DNA from: Takakia lepidozioides
Taxonomy: Eukaryota > Streptophyta > Takakiopsida > Takakiales > Takakiaceae
Assembly (NCBI GenBank): GCA_030704615.1
Contig: CM060731.1
Location: 65,824,756 to 65,888,755 of the forward strand
Length of the DNA: 64,000 bases
Direction of reading: 5' to 3'
In this document: one piece after another, positions 15,301-27,330 of the stretch
How the letters are laid out: each line of letters opens with the position of its first letter
How positions within the stretch are numbered: the first letter of the stretch is position 1
Program-made: the position numbers and the translations under genes
The notes under the pieces: model-generated
Told to the model about the DNA's origin: nothing
Databases searched by the model: none
The model's input: the letters and a program-made list of their open reading frames with translations, nothing else

Positions 15301-18300
15301 TACAGGCACAATTCTCTTGATAAATTGGAGGAGAGCTTCTCTCTGGTGAGGGTACCCCGGACAGTGAATCAGAAAATGAATATTGTCTTGGGGTTGCCCA
15401 CACAACGGGCAATTGCACTCTACCTTTGCTCTCTGCTTCTGTTTACAGTTCAAAGGTAGGCTTCTTGCCCTGAGTTTAAATTTCAGTCTGGTGCCGAGAG
15501 TGGGTAGACCCTTGAGGTCATCCATGATATCCTCCCCCATGTCACAGAATGGAAACAGGTTCAAGGAAGTTTTCTGCCTAACTTCATTTGCATCAGACAA
15601 TTTTCTGGTAACAGACATGGCTTTGGACACTACAGTCTCTAAGTCAGAATTATCCAGCAAGGTCAAGACTTGCGGGTCCAGATTCAGATCCTTGAGAATC
15701 TCTTCTACTCTCTTCTGCCAGGACTTAGCCTGTTTGGCAGGGCGGTCCTGTTTCCAAGATATAGAGTCCATTAACTTAGGGTATCTGGTGTTGGACGTGT
15801 TGCAACTGACCCCACCATCTGACCTTGAATTCATCTCGTCGGGAGCTTAAGGAAGGGATGCCAAACTCACCCCGAACAGCCGCATTGGCTGTTTTGGAGC
15901 ATGCTGACATGCACTCCTTAAGCACCCCCACTTGAATGGATTCTAGAGACTTAGCCTGGTTGGAGTTATCAAACCATATAGCAGATCCGTACTCCAAGGC
16001 AGGTCTAATAACGCGGCAAAGCAAGGTTTTCTTGACCTCAGAGTTAATCCCTCTGCAGTGGAAAAATTTAGTGAGACTCAGCGCTTTGCCCTTGCCAGTT
16101 TGAACAACTTTCTGGATATGTGCATCCCAGTTACAGTTGGAGGAAAACTCAACGAAGAGAGGACTGGAATCTCTTGGCTACCCCACTGCCACTTAAGATC
16201 ACTTCCTCCCTCTCCTCTGTCGTTGAATGCCACCACTGCACATTTACTGACATTAGCCTCTAGCCCCCAAAGATCAAAGTATCTCTTCGCGCAATCAATC
16301 AATTCCTGGAGGTTGAAAGGAGTCTCCCCTATGCCTGCGAAGTCATCCGCAAACATAAGGGCTGGAATGGTGGCATCACCCACCCTTAACCCAAATCCCT
16401 CACGTTCTACATCCTCGAGGAGTTGATTGATGAAAACATTGAAGAGCAGAGGGGAGAGGGTACATCCTTGAGCTACACCTTGGTCTATGTCAAAGAGTAA
16501 CACAGCTTTTGGTGTGAGCATACAAGTTATGGACAACTCTCCACATTTTTCCCTTGATTCCGCAAGACCAGAGTCGGAGCCATAGACCATCTCTCCACAC
16601 TGTGTCATAAGCCTTTTTGACATCCAAGAAAAAACAAAAGTGGGTTTCCCTTCTTTTTTCCTTCCCTGAATAATCTGGCTTAGAGTGAAGATATGGTCCA
16701 CACAGCCCCTGTTTCGCCGAAAGCCAGCTTGGCCTTCGTGAAAACAACCTCTAGATTCCAGATCAACCTCGAGACGGGTACTTATAACTCTGCAAAATAT
16801 CTTGCCAACAGCATTGAGAAGCGTGATGCCACGATAGTTCCCCGGGTCTTCTCTGTCACCCTTCTTATATAGATTGACAATGACCCCCTGTCGCCAGCGA
16901 AAGGGGATCATTTCAGTCCTCTAGATAAGGTTAAAGAAAAGAACTAGGGCCTATCATGGGATCGCCACCGTGCTTGATAAGCTCGTTGACTATGCCATCA
17001 GGTCCACCAGCTTTATATCCGTTGGAATGCTCAATTGCTTCCACAATCTCAGAAGAAAATGCGTAGTGGTGGCATTCAACGGCCGTGGAGAAGGCTCAGA
17101 GGGGCTCTCAATTGCTAGAATCCATTCAGGTCGCAGTGCTCAAAGAAAGAATGTCGGCATGTTGTACATGAACAGCATGGGGCAAGTTCAGCATACCTCC
17201 CTTAAGCTCTGGACGTGATGAAGGGCAAATGGTGGGATCAGCTGAGTTGCATGCTTAATACCAGAAACCCTAAGGCCTGCAGGAAATAAACACACAGAAG
17301 TCAGAGCAACATGGGAGCCCCTGCAACACATCCATCTAATGTAGCCACCCCCCATTTGTCCCGATAAAGATTAAGTTGGGCAATATGAAACTTCCCTAAA
17401 CTTGTTTCCAGTCTGTCACATAGGCGAGGACTAAAGATGATCTCAAGGAACTACCTGCCCGTGGCAATAGGCTGCAATCTAAACTCAGGGCCTACCTTTG
17501 AACAGTAAACTTGGAGGGGCTCGGAGGGGCTCTCAAATGGAAGTCATGGGGTCAAGAAGACTCCCTGTACCACTTCCTACACATATCGCAGCGTTCAGTT
17601 TTCCTCCAATTGTACCTGGGATGTGCATATACAGAAAGTGATCTGAAAATCAGCTAAGCGCAAAGCTATAGGGTCTCACCAAATTCTTCTACTACAGAGG
17701 GGCTGATACTGAAGTTAAAACGACCATGCTTTCCAACATTGTTAGGGCTGTCTTCGAGTATGCATCTGTTCTGTGGGTTCAAAACTCCAACCATGCTAAA
17801 TCTTGCTAGAATCCATTCAGGTCGCAGTGCTCAAAGAAAGAATGTCGGCATGTTGTACATGAACAGCTAATGTGGCTGTGTGGGGCAAGTTCAGCATACC
17901 TCCCTTAAGCTCTGGACGTGATGAATTGAATGGCAAATGGTGGGATCAGCTGAGTCGCATGCTTAATACCAGAAACCCTAAGGCCCGCAGGAAATAAACA
18001 CACAGAAGTCAGAGGAACATGGGAGCCCCTGCAACACATCCAGCTAATGTAGCCACCCCCATTTGTCCCCATTCCTCCTGAAGTTGGGCAATATAAAACT
18101 TCCCTAAACTTGTTTCCAGTCTGTCACATAGGCGAGGACTAAAGATGATCTCAAGGAACTACCTGCCCTTGGCAATAGACTGAAATCTAAACTCAGGGCT
18201 GGAAGCCTACCTTTGAACAGTAAACAAACCCTGCAAAGATTAAATGTATGTGTCCTTCCATTCTTCAGAGTTCCCCTCACTGTTAGACCTAGAAGTTCTG

Positions 18301-18595
18301 TCAAGGATACTGTAGTGGGTTTCAAAGGTTTTGACAATGTCAACCGTTGAAGTCACCACTGCACCCTTAGTAGTCCTCAGCGCTTGTCCTTGCTGACAGT
18401 TTTTCGGCTTGTACAAACGTTGAAGGGCCAACCAGAATCTCTTGTCATTACCACCATGGTGGTTTGATTTTATTTCACTGGATAGCTTGTCCCAGTATAA
18501 TTTCTTCTGAGACCTTACAAGCTGATTGATATCTTTGCGGATCTGGTAGTGCCTAGCCCACAATTCTTTGTTGGTTTTCAAATTGCAGCAGTCTT

Positions 18596-18642
<47 letters not shown>

Positions 18643-21600
18643 TGCTGTTGTTCAAGACCTCCTTTAAAGTTAACTTTTTGGTGTTTGTGGTTCTAAATGG
18701 CGGGACAGCTCGAGGACATATATGGCAGTTTGTTTCTGGTGCAGTGTATTGTAAAGCTTGTTCGAGAGAAGCATCGGTTGGGGCAGAAGCAGGGATTGTT
18801 GATTAAGTTTTGCAGTGGTGTGCTCCTTTTCTCAGCTCTCATCGCTGTCATATGGGCTCCTATGTTGGTGTGTTTCTCACCTTCTGATCTGTAACTGGGT
18901 TTGTCAAGCTCTGCTTTCTTCATCTGGCCACATGCTTGCTATACTCTATCTGGTCCATAGAGGTTTCTGATCTTCTACTCGACAGCAATAAGGCACCCTG
19001 GTGATTATATGCTGTCATTTTTTAGAGGCTGAGTAGTGGTTCATATCACTGCATTAGTCTCTTAGGAAAGCCATCTGAGCAGTGCTGCATATCCTGGTCT
19101 GCAGATATATAGTAGTGGCAACCCGACAAACATGGTGAATCCCGTCACCAATGTCCATGCAGGCATTGAAGTGAAAACAGCAGGTGGCACGTTCACACTT
19201 TATGAAACTGGCCTATGCCATATTCGCGATCTGGAGGCATATGTGGATGATATGTGGTATGCACTTTCTTCGTACGACATACGCGATGTGCAGATCATTT
19301 GCTGTGAACAAGATGCTGCTTCCCTCTGGCTCATCCCACCTCGCACCCTACAGAGCTTGATACGCTCTATTGATGATGATAATTTGTCTTTCCTACTTTG
19401 GTGGGAATTCACTCGAGAACGACCTAAAGGAAAAGAAGTCGTTCGATTTACAGATGTGGTGACCAATATAGAAAACACGGTGGTGGGCACTCAGTTGAAG
19501 GCCGTGTTCAATGGCACCCTTAATGCTGTTACCATTTCTGGTTTATATCCTCTCTTCCTCCGAGTGCCTGGTTCTGGCAATGTGCATCGATTGGAAAGTT
19601 CCGTAAGTAAATGTTTTGCTTTGCCTTTTCAACCCTACTGACTAACCATACTGCAGAAAATTAGGCCCCTAGGGCAGTGGCCAGCAGAGATGTTGTTTAC
19701 AAACAAATGCATGTATTGTACAATGAGTCTACTCAGTTGGGTCTGTCCCCTTCACAAGAAAGAGGGCTGTAATCAAGTTCTTCCAAACTAGGCTTTGTAA
19801 CTCACTCTTTAGGTTAATCGACTATATATCTTGGAAGCAGGAGCACCCTGTCAAACAGGCGAAGTCCTGCGGAAGAGGGTAGAAGAGATTTTCAAGGATC
19901 TGACTCTAAGTCTACAAGCCATGATTCTGCTGGATAAGTCTGACTTAGAGGCTGAAGTTTCCAAAACCATGTCTGTTGCCAGGAAATTGTCTGATGAGAA
20001 TGAAGTTAGGCAGAAAACTTCCCTGAACCTGTTTCCAGTCTGTGACATGGGTGAGGCCATCATGGATGACCTCAAGGGTTCACCTACTCTCGGCACTAGA
20101 CTGAAATTCAAACTCAGGGCAGGTAGCCTCCCTTTGAACAGCAAACAGACGCAGAGAGGAAAGGGGGATTGTAAGTGCCCGTTGTGGGGGCAACCTGAAG
20201 ACAATGTCCACTTCCTGATTCATTGTCCTGGGTACTCTCACCAGAGAGACACCCTCTTCAATTCCATCAAGGGAATTGTTCCTGTACCTCTGTTTACCAA
20301 CTTTGAAAATCTTGTGGCTGAGCCAAAAGCTCAGGCCCTTTTGGGGTCTAGTTATCGGTTAAATCACACACAGCAGATTGATGTTTGTGTGAAGGGATTT
20401 CTAGAGGATATCTGGAAAACTTGGATCAATTGCATGTTTCAAGGTAGGTCATACCACTAGTGTCAGTCCCTGAGAAAAGTAGTTTCTGTCCCTTTGTGTT
20501 CCGCTCAAACTGGGCGCGGGGTCAATGGCCACAAGGCTTCGGCAAACAATGTCTTATGAGTACATTTTTTAGGCTCACCTCGGCACTCAACTGAAATTTG
20601 AACTTAGGGCAGTTCTAACCAGCCCAATGCAGAAAGCCTAGAATAGAACTTCGCCAATTGCACAGCGAAGTAGCTTACAAACATTAAAATTACAGAATGG
20701 GTCGAGTTATCTTCTATGATCGGTGTGAGCATCAGACAAGGTCCTCCCAACCAACCCGACTAGTCTTGGTTCTACTCTGGTAGAACGTCCCTTAGTCTCC
20801 ATGTTTGCTGGAGTTGGCTGCTTGTATCTAAGTTTCTTTCTAGGAACTGACCCGATTGCTCTTTCAGCAATATGCCCAGCACTATCGGAAGGGAAATGTC
20901 TTATTCACTAACTGCCAGTCTAGGGACTTAGCCCGAAAATGGCTAAGTCCCTGGACGGCAATAGGGCCTAGAACTGGAAAACGGCGCCGAATTGACTTAG
21001 TAATAAAGCTTACTTAGCTTCACTTTGTACACAGTACATCATATCATAATGCTCCATGTATCCCCATTGGATTTCCTTGGTCTCCAGACAGTTAGTCACC
21101 AAGCCAAGTACTGTCATGCAGTGTTATATTCTGAATGCTCTTCGGCTCATTGTATGGGAGAGTGTGGTTGAAAAGGCACTAGGTCTGGCTTAATGCGGTC
21201 CCTCGCTAATTATCGCACTGAGTGTGCAGCTCTCTTGGTTACTTCAGTTAATTGTAAGCTTAGAGGTATTGTCCCATTGGGAAGAGGAATTCACACCTTG
21301 TTGCATGTTATTGAGGTCAACATTCTTGCATTCACTCTTGCAGTTGGAGTTAGCTGACATCCAATTTGATGTTTACTTTTTGCTAGACGTTGAAGCTTCC
21401 TCTGAAATGCATTATGATTGACAGCCTCATCCATTGTAGGACTGCTGTCAAAGCCACTTAATGCAGATGCTGACATAGGTTGTTGATGCCCTCTTTTTGT
21501 GGAATGAAGTCTGAGAAGGTTTCTGGAAACCTGACATTAAATCGAGAAGGAGGGCAGATCTGGTGGTCATTCCTACGGGATGGCGTGTCTGAGGGCGACG

Positions 21601-23185
21601 GCTGCAACCTCATGATGGGCCCTATGGCCATCACCGTATCTGAGGAAGTCCCTCCAAGTACATTCTCTTGTTCACTGCTCCCCCTTCCTTGGTTCATTTA
21701 CAGCCTGGACTCCTGCGCTGAAGCATTTGAAAGAGAGACTGTTGGGGTCTACTGTGAAGAATGCAGTTGCTGTGGGGAACACTGCTACCATAACTTACCA
21801 TTCTCTTGGGGACTTTAAGACAGATTCATGGTATGGTGTGTATGCTTCAGAGGATACTCCCTCAAGTTTAGAATGGGGAGTAGAGCACATATCAACATTA
21901 CTGCCACATGATTGCAGGGACACAAAGGATGCTAAGACATGAGAGTACAATTGCAGGAGCAAGCACTACTCCACATCTAAACTAGACTTGATTAGGAAAA
22001 AAGACCCCATCAACGCTTCTGATTTTCAAAGGCTTGTGTGGGATGGTGTGCAGATGGACTATTAGGAGAGACGTTAAGTAAGTTCAGCATTTGGGGCTTG
22101 TACATTACATTTGTGTTGGCAGTAGGGCGTTTCATTCGACTGCAATTGTCTGATATTCGCATGCGCATTCCATATGAGAACTTTCCCACTTGTGACAGGT
22201 AATGTTTCTATGACATGTCACTCTGTGTTTAGGTTATCCTGCATGTCATACTCTATGGCTAATGATTTTAGGGCTGGCAGTGATATCCTACTAGACACAT
22301 GATGGGGGCAGCCTGGCCTGAGGAAGAGGGAAAGAAAGAAAACTTGCTTGCAAAACATACACTACCTTTGTGAGGGGGGCCAATTCCAGTAGTGGGACTT
22401 ACCTTGATATAAACAATTTGTTTGTGCTTCCCATATTTCCTCTAGAAAACCCTTCCCAAGCATCAATCTGCTGTGTGTGATCTGCCTAGCAGTTAAGACC
22501 CCAACAGGGCCAGGGCTTTAGGCTCAGCCTTGAGATTTTGAAAGTTGCTGAACAGAGGTGCAGGGACTATATTCATAATGTCCTTCAGAGAATCACTCTC
22601 TGATGAGAATACCCTGGGACATTGTATCAGAAAATGGGGATTATCTCAATGCACAACAATATTGTCTCCTTGGGCATTGACAATCTCGCATTCCTCTCTG
22701 CATCTGTTTACTGTTCAAAGGTAGACTCCCTGCAGTGAGTTTAAATTTCAGTCTAGTGCCGAGCGTAGGTAGGCCCTTCAGGACATCCCAAAAGAGAGAA
22801 AGGCAAAAGGCATCTGGGAGAGTGCCCAAGGGACGCACGAATAAAGGAGATCTTCCTCCTTTCCTTGTAGTGAGAGAAAAGGTAGAGAGGGGATATATCC
22901 AACTGAGTGCACTTTATCAATGGGTGACTCTAGAATAGCATATCTAGACTCTTCCGAGTTAGTCTCAAGCTGTGGAGTCATAGCGGTAGAGCAATGCATC
23001 TCCACCCATCTCATGGGCAGGGTTCCTGGTAAACAATGGTGTGGTGCAGGTTGGTAGCAATCTGTGAGGACATATATGCAGCTCGGGCAGAAGGGGAGTT
23101 GGAGCTTGAGGAAGGCCTGTTTTGGACCTTGATCAAAATATATAGGGCGCCTCACATCTTGATGGAATATACTAAATTGGAATAG
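321..23185 (+). CDS. PIEZO: PIEZO mechanosensitive cation channel, complete 22-exon gene
   Basis: PIEZO proteins are very large homotrimeric cation channels opened by membrane tension; plant forms act at the plasma membrane or the vacuole. Exons that join in frame: 321-375, 743-823, 1089-1248, 1947-2122, 2422-2590, 3302-3514, 3665-3889, 4029-4076, 4813-5047, 5263-5446, 6955-7083, 7309-7482, 8066-8302, 8478-10142, 10517-11169, 11367-13415, 13676-14089, 18709-18867, 19105-19602, 21510-21657, 22054-22198, 23050-23185. All junctions are GT-AG. The product is about 2,650 aa; Arabidopsis PIEZO is about 2,500. Family marks include LCAFGLL (exon 9), PNYVSFGY (exon 14), the charged helix after AWKKEQLRHI (start of exon 16, ~residue 1470), FPYPILS and FFLIVVDR (exons 16-17), YSSGNPTN in the cap (exon 19), the pore helix FSIWGLYITFVLAVGRF (exon 21) and the end IYAARAEGE...EYTKLE. 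Junctions around exons 7-9 and the acceptor of exon 20 are the least certain. Introns 17, 19 and 21 carry LINE copies but no exon is broken, so the gene can be functional. Confidence 0.95.
336..361 (+). repeat. 26-nt palindrome inside PIEZO exon 1
   Basis: Two 12-nt arms, ATTGGAGCGAAA and its exact reverse complement, are separated by CA. The palindrome begins 12 nt after the initiator codon. In RNA it could fold into a stable hairpin at about the spacing at which downstream structure is known to pause a scanning ribosome over the AUG. The palindrome is seen directly; the role is inferred. Confidence 0.6.
15005..18600 (-). mobile_element. LINE (non-LTR retrotransposon), decayed, in PIEZO intron 17
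   Basis: Minus-strand reading from about 18600 gives a pre-RT segment (LYWDKLSSEIKS, FWALQRLYKP-like, 18240-18581). After an interruption come AGGPDGIVNELIKHGGD (~17000), the reverse-transcriptase core with YKKGD, NYRGITLLN, QAGFR, GVAQGCTLSPLLFN and the FADD catalytic box (16078-16911), and then the C-terminal part with a Cys/His knuckle CPLCGQPQDNIHFLIHCPGY (15028-15834). Frameshifts and stops show the copy is dead. The 3' tail ends near 15005-15060 with a motif that is repeated once more at about 14970-15003 beside a GA run. The 5' side stops at a (GA)n tract at 18600-18639. It lies antisense to PIEZO and wholly within the intron. No endonuclease domain is visible, so the copy is 5'-truncated. 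Confidence 0.9.
17060..18239 (+). mobile_element. inverted, internally duplicated LINE segments nested in the intron-17 LINE
   Basis: At about 17060 the LINE-coding sense switches from minus to plus. The plus strand then reads parts of the same family's C-terminal half: CVVVAFNGRGEG, SNCTWDVHIQK, LRAGSLPLNSK. Two copies of one stretch lie about 0.7 kb apart; for instance the bases after ATTCAGGTCGCAGTGCTC occur near 17124 and 17815, and CTTGTTTCCAGTCTGTCACA near 17401 and 18109. This is either a second insertion in opposite orientation followed by duplication, or a twin-priming type inversion. Confidence 0.7.
18600..18639. repeat. (GA)n microsatellite
   Basis: About 39 nt of pure GA repeat lies at the 5' boundary of the intron-17 LINE and about 70 nt before PIEZO exon 18. 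It may mark the LINE insertion point. Confidence 0.9.
19815..20580 (+). mobile_element. 5'-truncated LINE, C-terminal half, in PIEZO intron 19
   Basis: A single open frame (19831-20460) encodes the C-terminal region of the same LINE family as in intron 17. It has RKLSDENEVRQKTSLNLFP, LPLNSKQ, and a Cys/His knuckle in which the second cysteine of CPLCG is replaced (CPLWG), followed by HFLIHCPGYSHQR. The 3' untranslated tail (20500-20575, CTCAAACTGGGCGCGGGGTC through TCTTATGAGTACA) matches the tail of the intron-17 copy, which fixes the element's 3' end. It is in the sense orientation relative to PIEZO. There is no RT domain, so it is 5'-truncated. Confidence 0.88.
21706..21940 (+). other. unexplained open frame in PIEZO intron 20
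   Basis: After a CAG at 21704-21706 the plus strand stays open for about 78 codons up to TGA near 21940 (LKERLLGSTVKNAV, GNTATITYHSL, DSWYGVYASED). It does not correspond to the PIEZO protein, whose exon 20 ends at 21657 and resumes at 22054 in phase. WYGVY recalls the N-terminal domain of purple acid phosphatases, but the match is too short to call. It may be a captured exon, an alternative exon or chance. Confidence 0.2.
22372..22790 (-). mobile_element. LINE fragment in PIEZO intron 21
   Basis: Minus-strand sequence matches the C-terminal and 3' region of the LINE family in introns 17 and 19: LKGLPTLGTRLKFKL, AGSLPLNSKQMQRG near 22690-22780, then sequence equivalent to the HTQQIDAC region. 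It is shorter and more decayed than the other two copies, with the Cys/His knuckle region broken. It lies antisense to PIEZO. Confidence 0.8.
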
Positions 23186-25694
23186 GGTCTTTTGTGCCCA
23201 TTTTATAATTACTGGGAAGGAAGGTTCGCTTTGTGACACAGCAGCTTGTCTTCAATTTTACAAAATTGCTCCCCAGTTCATTTTGAAGTCATGCTACACA
23301 TTTTTTGCTCTCGGAGCTGTCAGAGGGACTCTGATAGTGATGGAGTCTAGTCAGATCCCATGCTGGACCATTTTCCTTCTTGGGTGTACAGTAGAATGGT
23401 GGCAGAGCACTTCACCACGTTCCATTTGTATTATGCAACTCTTGGGATTATTGAAATACTGCAGTCTGCCATCTTAAATGTGCATTACAGCTGGGGCTGT
23501 GGTGTTGCATGAACAGGGAGATTATCCTACTGAGCAAGCTCCTGGACCCCTGTGGTTGTTGTGCCTCAGCGAGCTCCAAAAGTCTCCCTACAAAATCCTT
23601 CAAGCACAGATTCTGTTCCCCTAATTACTGTGGATCCCATCTCCAAATCGTCATTGACAAGTTGGTTGTCAGAATCAGTTGAAATAACGCAACTATAGAT
23701 GGCGAGGAAACTTCTACAAATAGGCTGCACTTCGTCTCGCTCAAGGGCCACCTGCTGGGTGTTCAGTATCAGCTAACTGCAGATTCCCAGTTTAGTGCAA
23801 GGTGAGTCTAGTACCCCATGAACACAACTCCGCACACAATGTGAAGGAGATCTTCAATATCGTGTGTTAGGCAACCATTGCATGATTTGAAGCCACAACA
23901 TTGAAGTGTGCTGTGCAACACACCTTCCTTAATGGGCTCTGACCACCAGAACATTGGCTTGCCAGCCAGAGCTTATTTGTAACCAACAGCTTAGGAACAG
24001 TGGGGTGGCAGGAATGCTGGTTCAGGAGGGATTCCATCCAGACAGGGTCCGTCTAGCACAGGCAATTTTCAAACTTGATTCAGGTAGTCTACAAATTGAC
24101 AACGATAGGATAGTGGAGACTATATCTTGTTCTTTTGACCAATACAAATTGAGATCAGAGATATTACTGCATGTTTAGACAGTCTCATCCTTATCTGAGG
24201 CCTTTTCATTAGAAGTACCTCATCTATCTCCAGGCAGCATTTCACAGGAACCTACTGAATTCACAGGCTTATTTTGGGACAGCTTTTCAGTCTTTTTGGA
24301 AATCTCATTCCTAACTTTCTTTTGGGCCCATAGAGCTCTTTAGATCTCCTATAGCTGCAATAGATATTTGTCTTTTTTGCCACCCACATCAACTCAAACT
24401 CAACAAGCGGCTAGTCGCGCATGGCTCCTCTTTGTGAGTAGTGGAATCTACTTTCATTCATAATAAACTTTAAGATTCATCCATATATTTAACAACTTGA
24501 GGGAGGTGTTACCTAAAGAAGGCTTATCATGGAAGTAGTTTTCATAAAAAGAGAGGAGGAGACACTTGGGAAAGGCACAACAAGTGCTTAGCGATTTTTG
24601 ACACGTAGTCTCCTCTTTATGCTAAAGAGGAGCCAACAAATGAACTCAATGACTCAAAATCTGCCCAGGATCAGTTGAGCACCCCCTCAAATGCTTCGAA
24701 TACATTGTTTGTCCAATTATCTTCCTTGAGCAATTCCTTGGCCATTGAAAACAAATAACATTCTGCAGCCTTAATTGCCCATGGTCATTAGAGTTATCCG
24801 TTAAGTCAACCAATTTGGCCAAAAGACAGGCTGAAGTGTAATAAATGTCAAAAGAGCAAGCAAGCAAAATACAAGGAAAAGAAAAAAGAGGACCAAACTC
24901 AAAATAGCACAGAAATGAGCGTAAAACACGTTTCATCCTGTATTTGTTTTTTGGCATTCCTCTCCGGGTACGTTGCACGGCGTGGAACGATGCGGCCAAG
25001 GAGGTTGGGCGGGGCCCACATTGACATCAGGCTAATAGGTCCGTACATTCGCGTGGGCCCGCTGCTGCAGGCTCGCCCTTCCATAGTTCCTCTTATGGTA
25101 CTATGTCTTCTCGACTTAACAGATACGTGCAAAGTGCCAGCCAGAGGCATTGTGGGGATGTATCAAGGGGCAGAATGGAGGGTGACTTAACAGATAACTT
25201 CATTGTCTACCTCCTCTCCCCATGAGTGAAAGCTTTCATTCCATACCATCTCCACATTCCCAATGATAAAACACTATACCACAAAACTACACTGCGTACT
25301 ACTATGCTATCTAATAGATTCAGAGAAAAAAAAGATCAAACTCCAAAAGCAAAGAGAATATATACTAATACTAGTAGTCCTAGGAAGTGAAGAAGGTAGT
25401 CGCGGTAGATAGCGAAGTAAAGATGGTAGACGGTGGGGTAGTTGCAGCCTAGATTGGACCAAAAATGTTGTCACGGTGTATAACGCCTTGACGCCTTGTC
25501 GCCTGTCCCGCCAGATGCCTCCTGAAGACGAATAACCCCTCCAAATTCAAAAACAGAAACAAACAACAAAGAAACATGCATGCAAAATAAAGGTCAAAAC
25601 ATGGAATGGGCAAGGTGCGACGGATGTAACCCCCTTTGCAACCTTGGCCAACTTGGTCCCATAGCACAGAACATCTTAGAGCCTCGAAAACAAA
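23186..25694. other. intergenic region downstream of PIEZO
   Basis: No ORF here shows a recognisable domain or splice-compatible structure. The PIEZO 3' UTR must begin here (TTTTATAATTA at about 23200), but no textbook poly(A) signal stands out. The sequence is of mixed composition. Confidence 0.5.
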
Positions 25695-26105
25695 TCAGAG
25701 GCTATGGATTTCAATCTTTGGATGTAGTTTAGAAGGAGTGGCAAGGAACGAATTTGCAAAGAAGTCCCATGATCTGAAATCTTGAACTAGGGGCCAGATG
25801 GCGGTTGGAGCGAGACAATAAAGAAGGCAGTGTTCAAGGGTTTCTATAATATGATTAGAGCAACAGTGGCAAAGAAGCGCTTTATTGAAATTCAGATATT
25901 GGCCGACCTTGAGAACTTTGTTTGCCACCTGCCATAGAAAAACACTAATCTTAGCGGGTTTGGATTTTTTCCGGATTAAAGACCTGATCTCTTTCCAATT
26001 CTTCTGATTGAAGTTCTCATGGCTCCATCTGTTCTCATTTGTATTTGAGAAATAAACCCGAGCATGAGTACATGAATTCAATTTTTTGGACAAATTCATC
26101 ATCAT
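25695..26105 (-). mobile_element. LINE fragment, reverse-transcriptase zinc-binding (zf-RVT) domain
   Basis: A 136-aa minus-strand frame contains KPAKISVFLWQVANKVL, then LCHCCSN...ETLEHCLLYCLAPTAIW. This is the Trp/Cys/His pattern of the zf-RVT domain found at the C terminus of plant L1-type LINE ORF2 proteins. The family differs from the LINE in the PIEZO introns. No RT domain is adjacent, so this is an isolated fragment. Confidence 0.75.
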
Positions 26106-26936
26106 CTATAATACTCTTCAACCTCAATAGAAAGAACTGTACTATAAGTGCTACACAATTGGTAAACTATCTACAACCAGTCTAGGGCGTGGATCCATGG
26201 CCATGAACATTTGTATTTGGAGAATAATTTTTTTTTAAATTTAGAATAAAGAAATATGATCACGGTGTATAATGTAATGGGGGTTCTTTAATTTTTCCCC
26301 AAATAGTTAACCAGGGCTACAATCCCCCTGTTCATTAAAAAAAAAAAAACATATCGGCTAGTACCTCAGAGGTACCTCAGCTAATAAGTGCACAGTGTGT
26401 TGCCCTGGTGGTTCAGGGTACGAACCCGCTGCCCTGCACGGTGTGTGGACTGTTCATGACCGGTTGGTCTGGTGATGATGTTTCCCTCCTGTGTGCCTGA
26501 TAGCTTATCTGAAAGGGGGTTAATTTTTCCCCCTCCTCAAGGGCCTGAATTGTGAGCAGTCGCTTGTAAAGCCAGATTCTGCACTACCGGGTTTTTTCCC
26601 CTCCTCTACAAGTTTGTGCTAAATGAGGGATGTCAGCTCAGCAGAACTAGCATTCGAGGAAGGAAGGATATCACGTAGAGGCCCTCTCTTAGATTCTAAT
26701 TCATCCAAACATTTGCACATCCGTTCCACAGTACACAGGAGCAACACTTTTTCAAATAACACCAGCCGCCCTAAGCTAGCTTCGTGTTGATCCCTTTTAT
26801 AAACGAAGGCTCATGATCTCATCCAACAGAATGTCAAGCCCTGATTGGCTGTTTGGATTCCAGCCAGGTGCCCATCCAGATAGGATACCACCTCTTCCAA
26901 CTTAGAGATAAACTAGCTGTTAGCATAAGATACTTA
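26106..26936. other. non-genic stretch
   Basis: No coding frame of interest. It contains short A-runs (26228-26236, 26337-26350) and a segment near 26400-26460 with a weak tRNA-B-box-like string that I do not call as a SINE. Confidence 0.4.
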
Positions 26937-27059
26937 TGTTTATAAATAGATTTGCCAGTGGGGTTCATCCATGCTTTCCCCAACGGCCATTCATCCACCT
27001 TTTCATTGTACATTTATCCAGATGTCAAAAAAGTAGGCAGAGGGAATCTAGCCATTACA
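26937..27059 (-). repeat. LTR-like direct repeat, left copy
   Basis: This 123-bp segment starts TGTTTATAAATAGA and ends CTAGCCATTACA. It is repeated in the same orientation at 29418-29539 with about 85-90% identity by eye. Both copies have TG...CA ends and flank a block of Ty3/gypsy integrase coding sequence. Because the integrase is on the minus strand, this would be the 3' LTR. Confidence 0.65.
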
Positions 27060-27330
27060 TATGTAAAGCCTCCTGGCACACAGAGGAGCAAGCTCCAGCG
27101 AGCTAACTAACAAAACACAATGCTCAATGGTGAGCAATGTTGCTCAGGGTTGCACCGAGATGGGATGAAAAAACCGCAACAAGGAAAACTTTGCTCTGCA
27201 AATTGAGCGAAGGAGAAAACCTTGGTGTGAAAAACACCATCCCGTGATGTGTACAACCTGAGATCTACTAGAAAGTGAAACAGAGGGACTCAAATGGCCA
27301 AGCCAATCTAATCAAAGCAAAATGTCACTA

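Noticed and set aside
24646-25190. Overlapping frames on both strands around 25 kb
   Set aside because: No recognisable motif, signal or splice structure; both look like chance open frames.
26395-26470. tRNA-derived SINE, from a GGTTCAGGGTACGAACCC string
   Set aside because: No convincing A box at the right spacing, no second copy seen, no cloverleaf.
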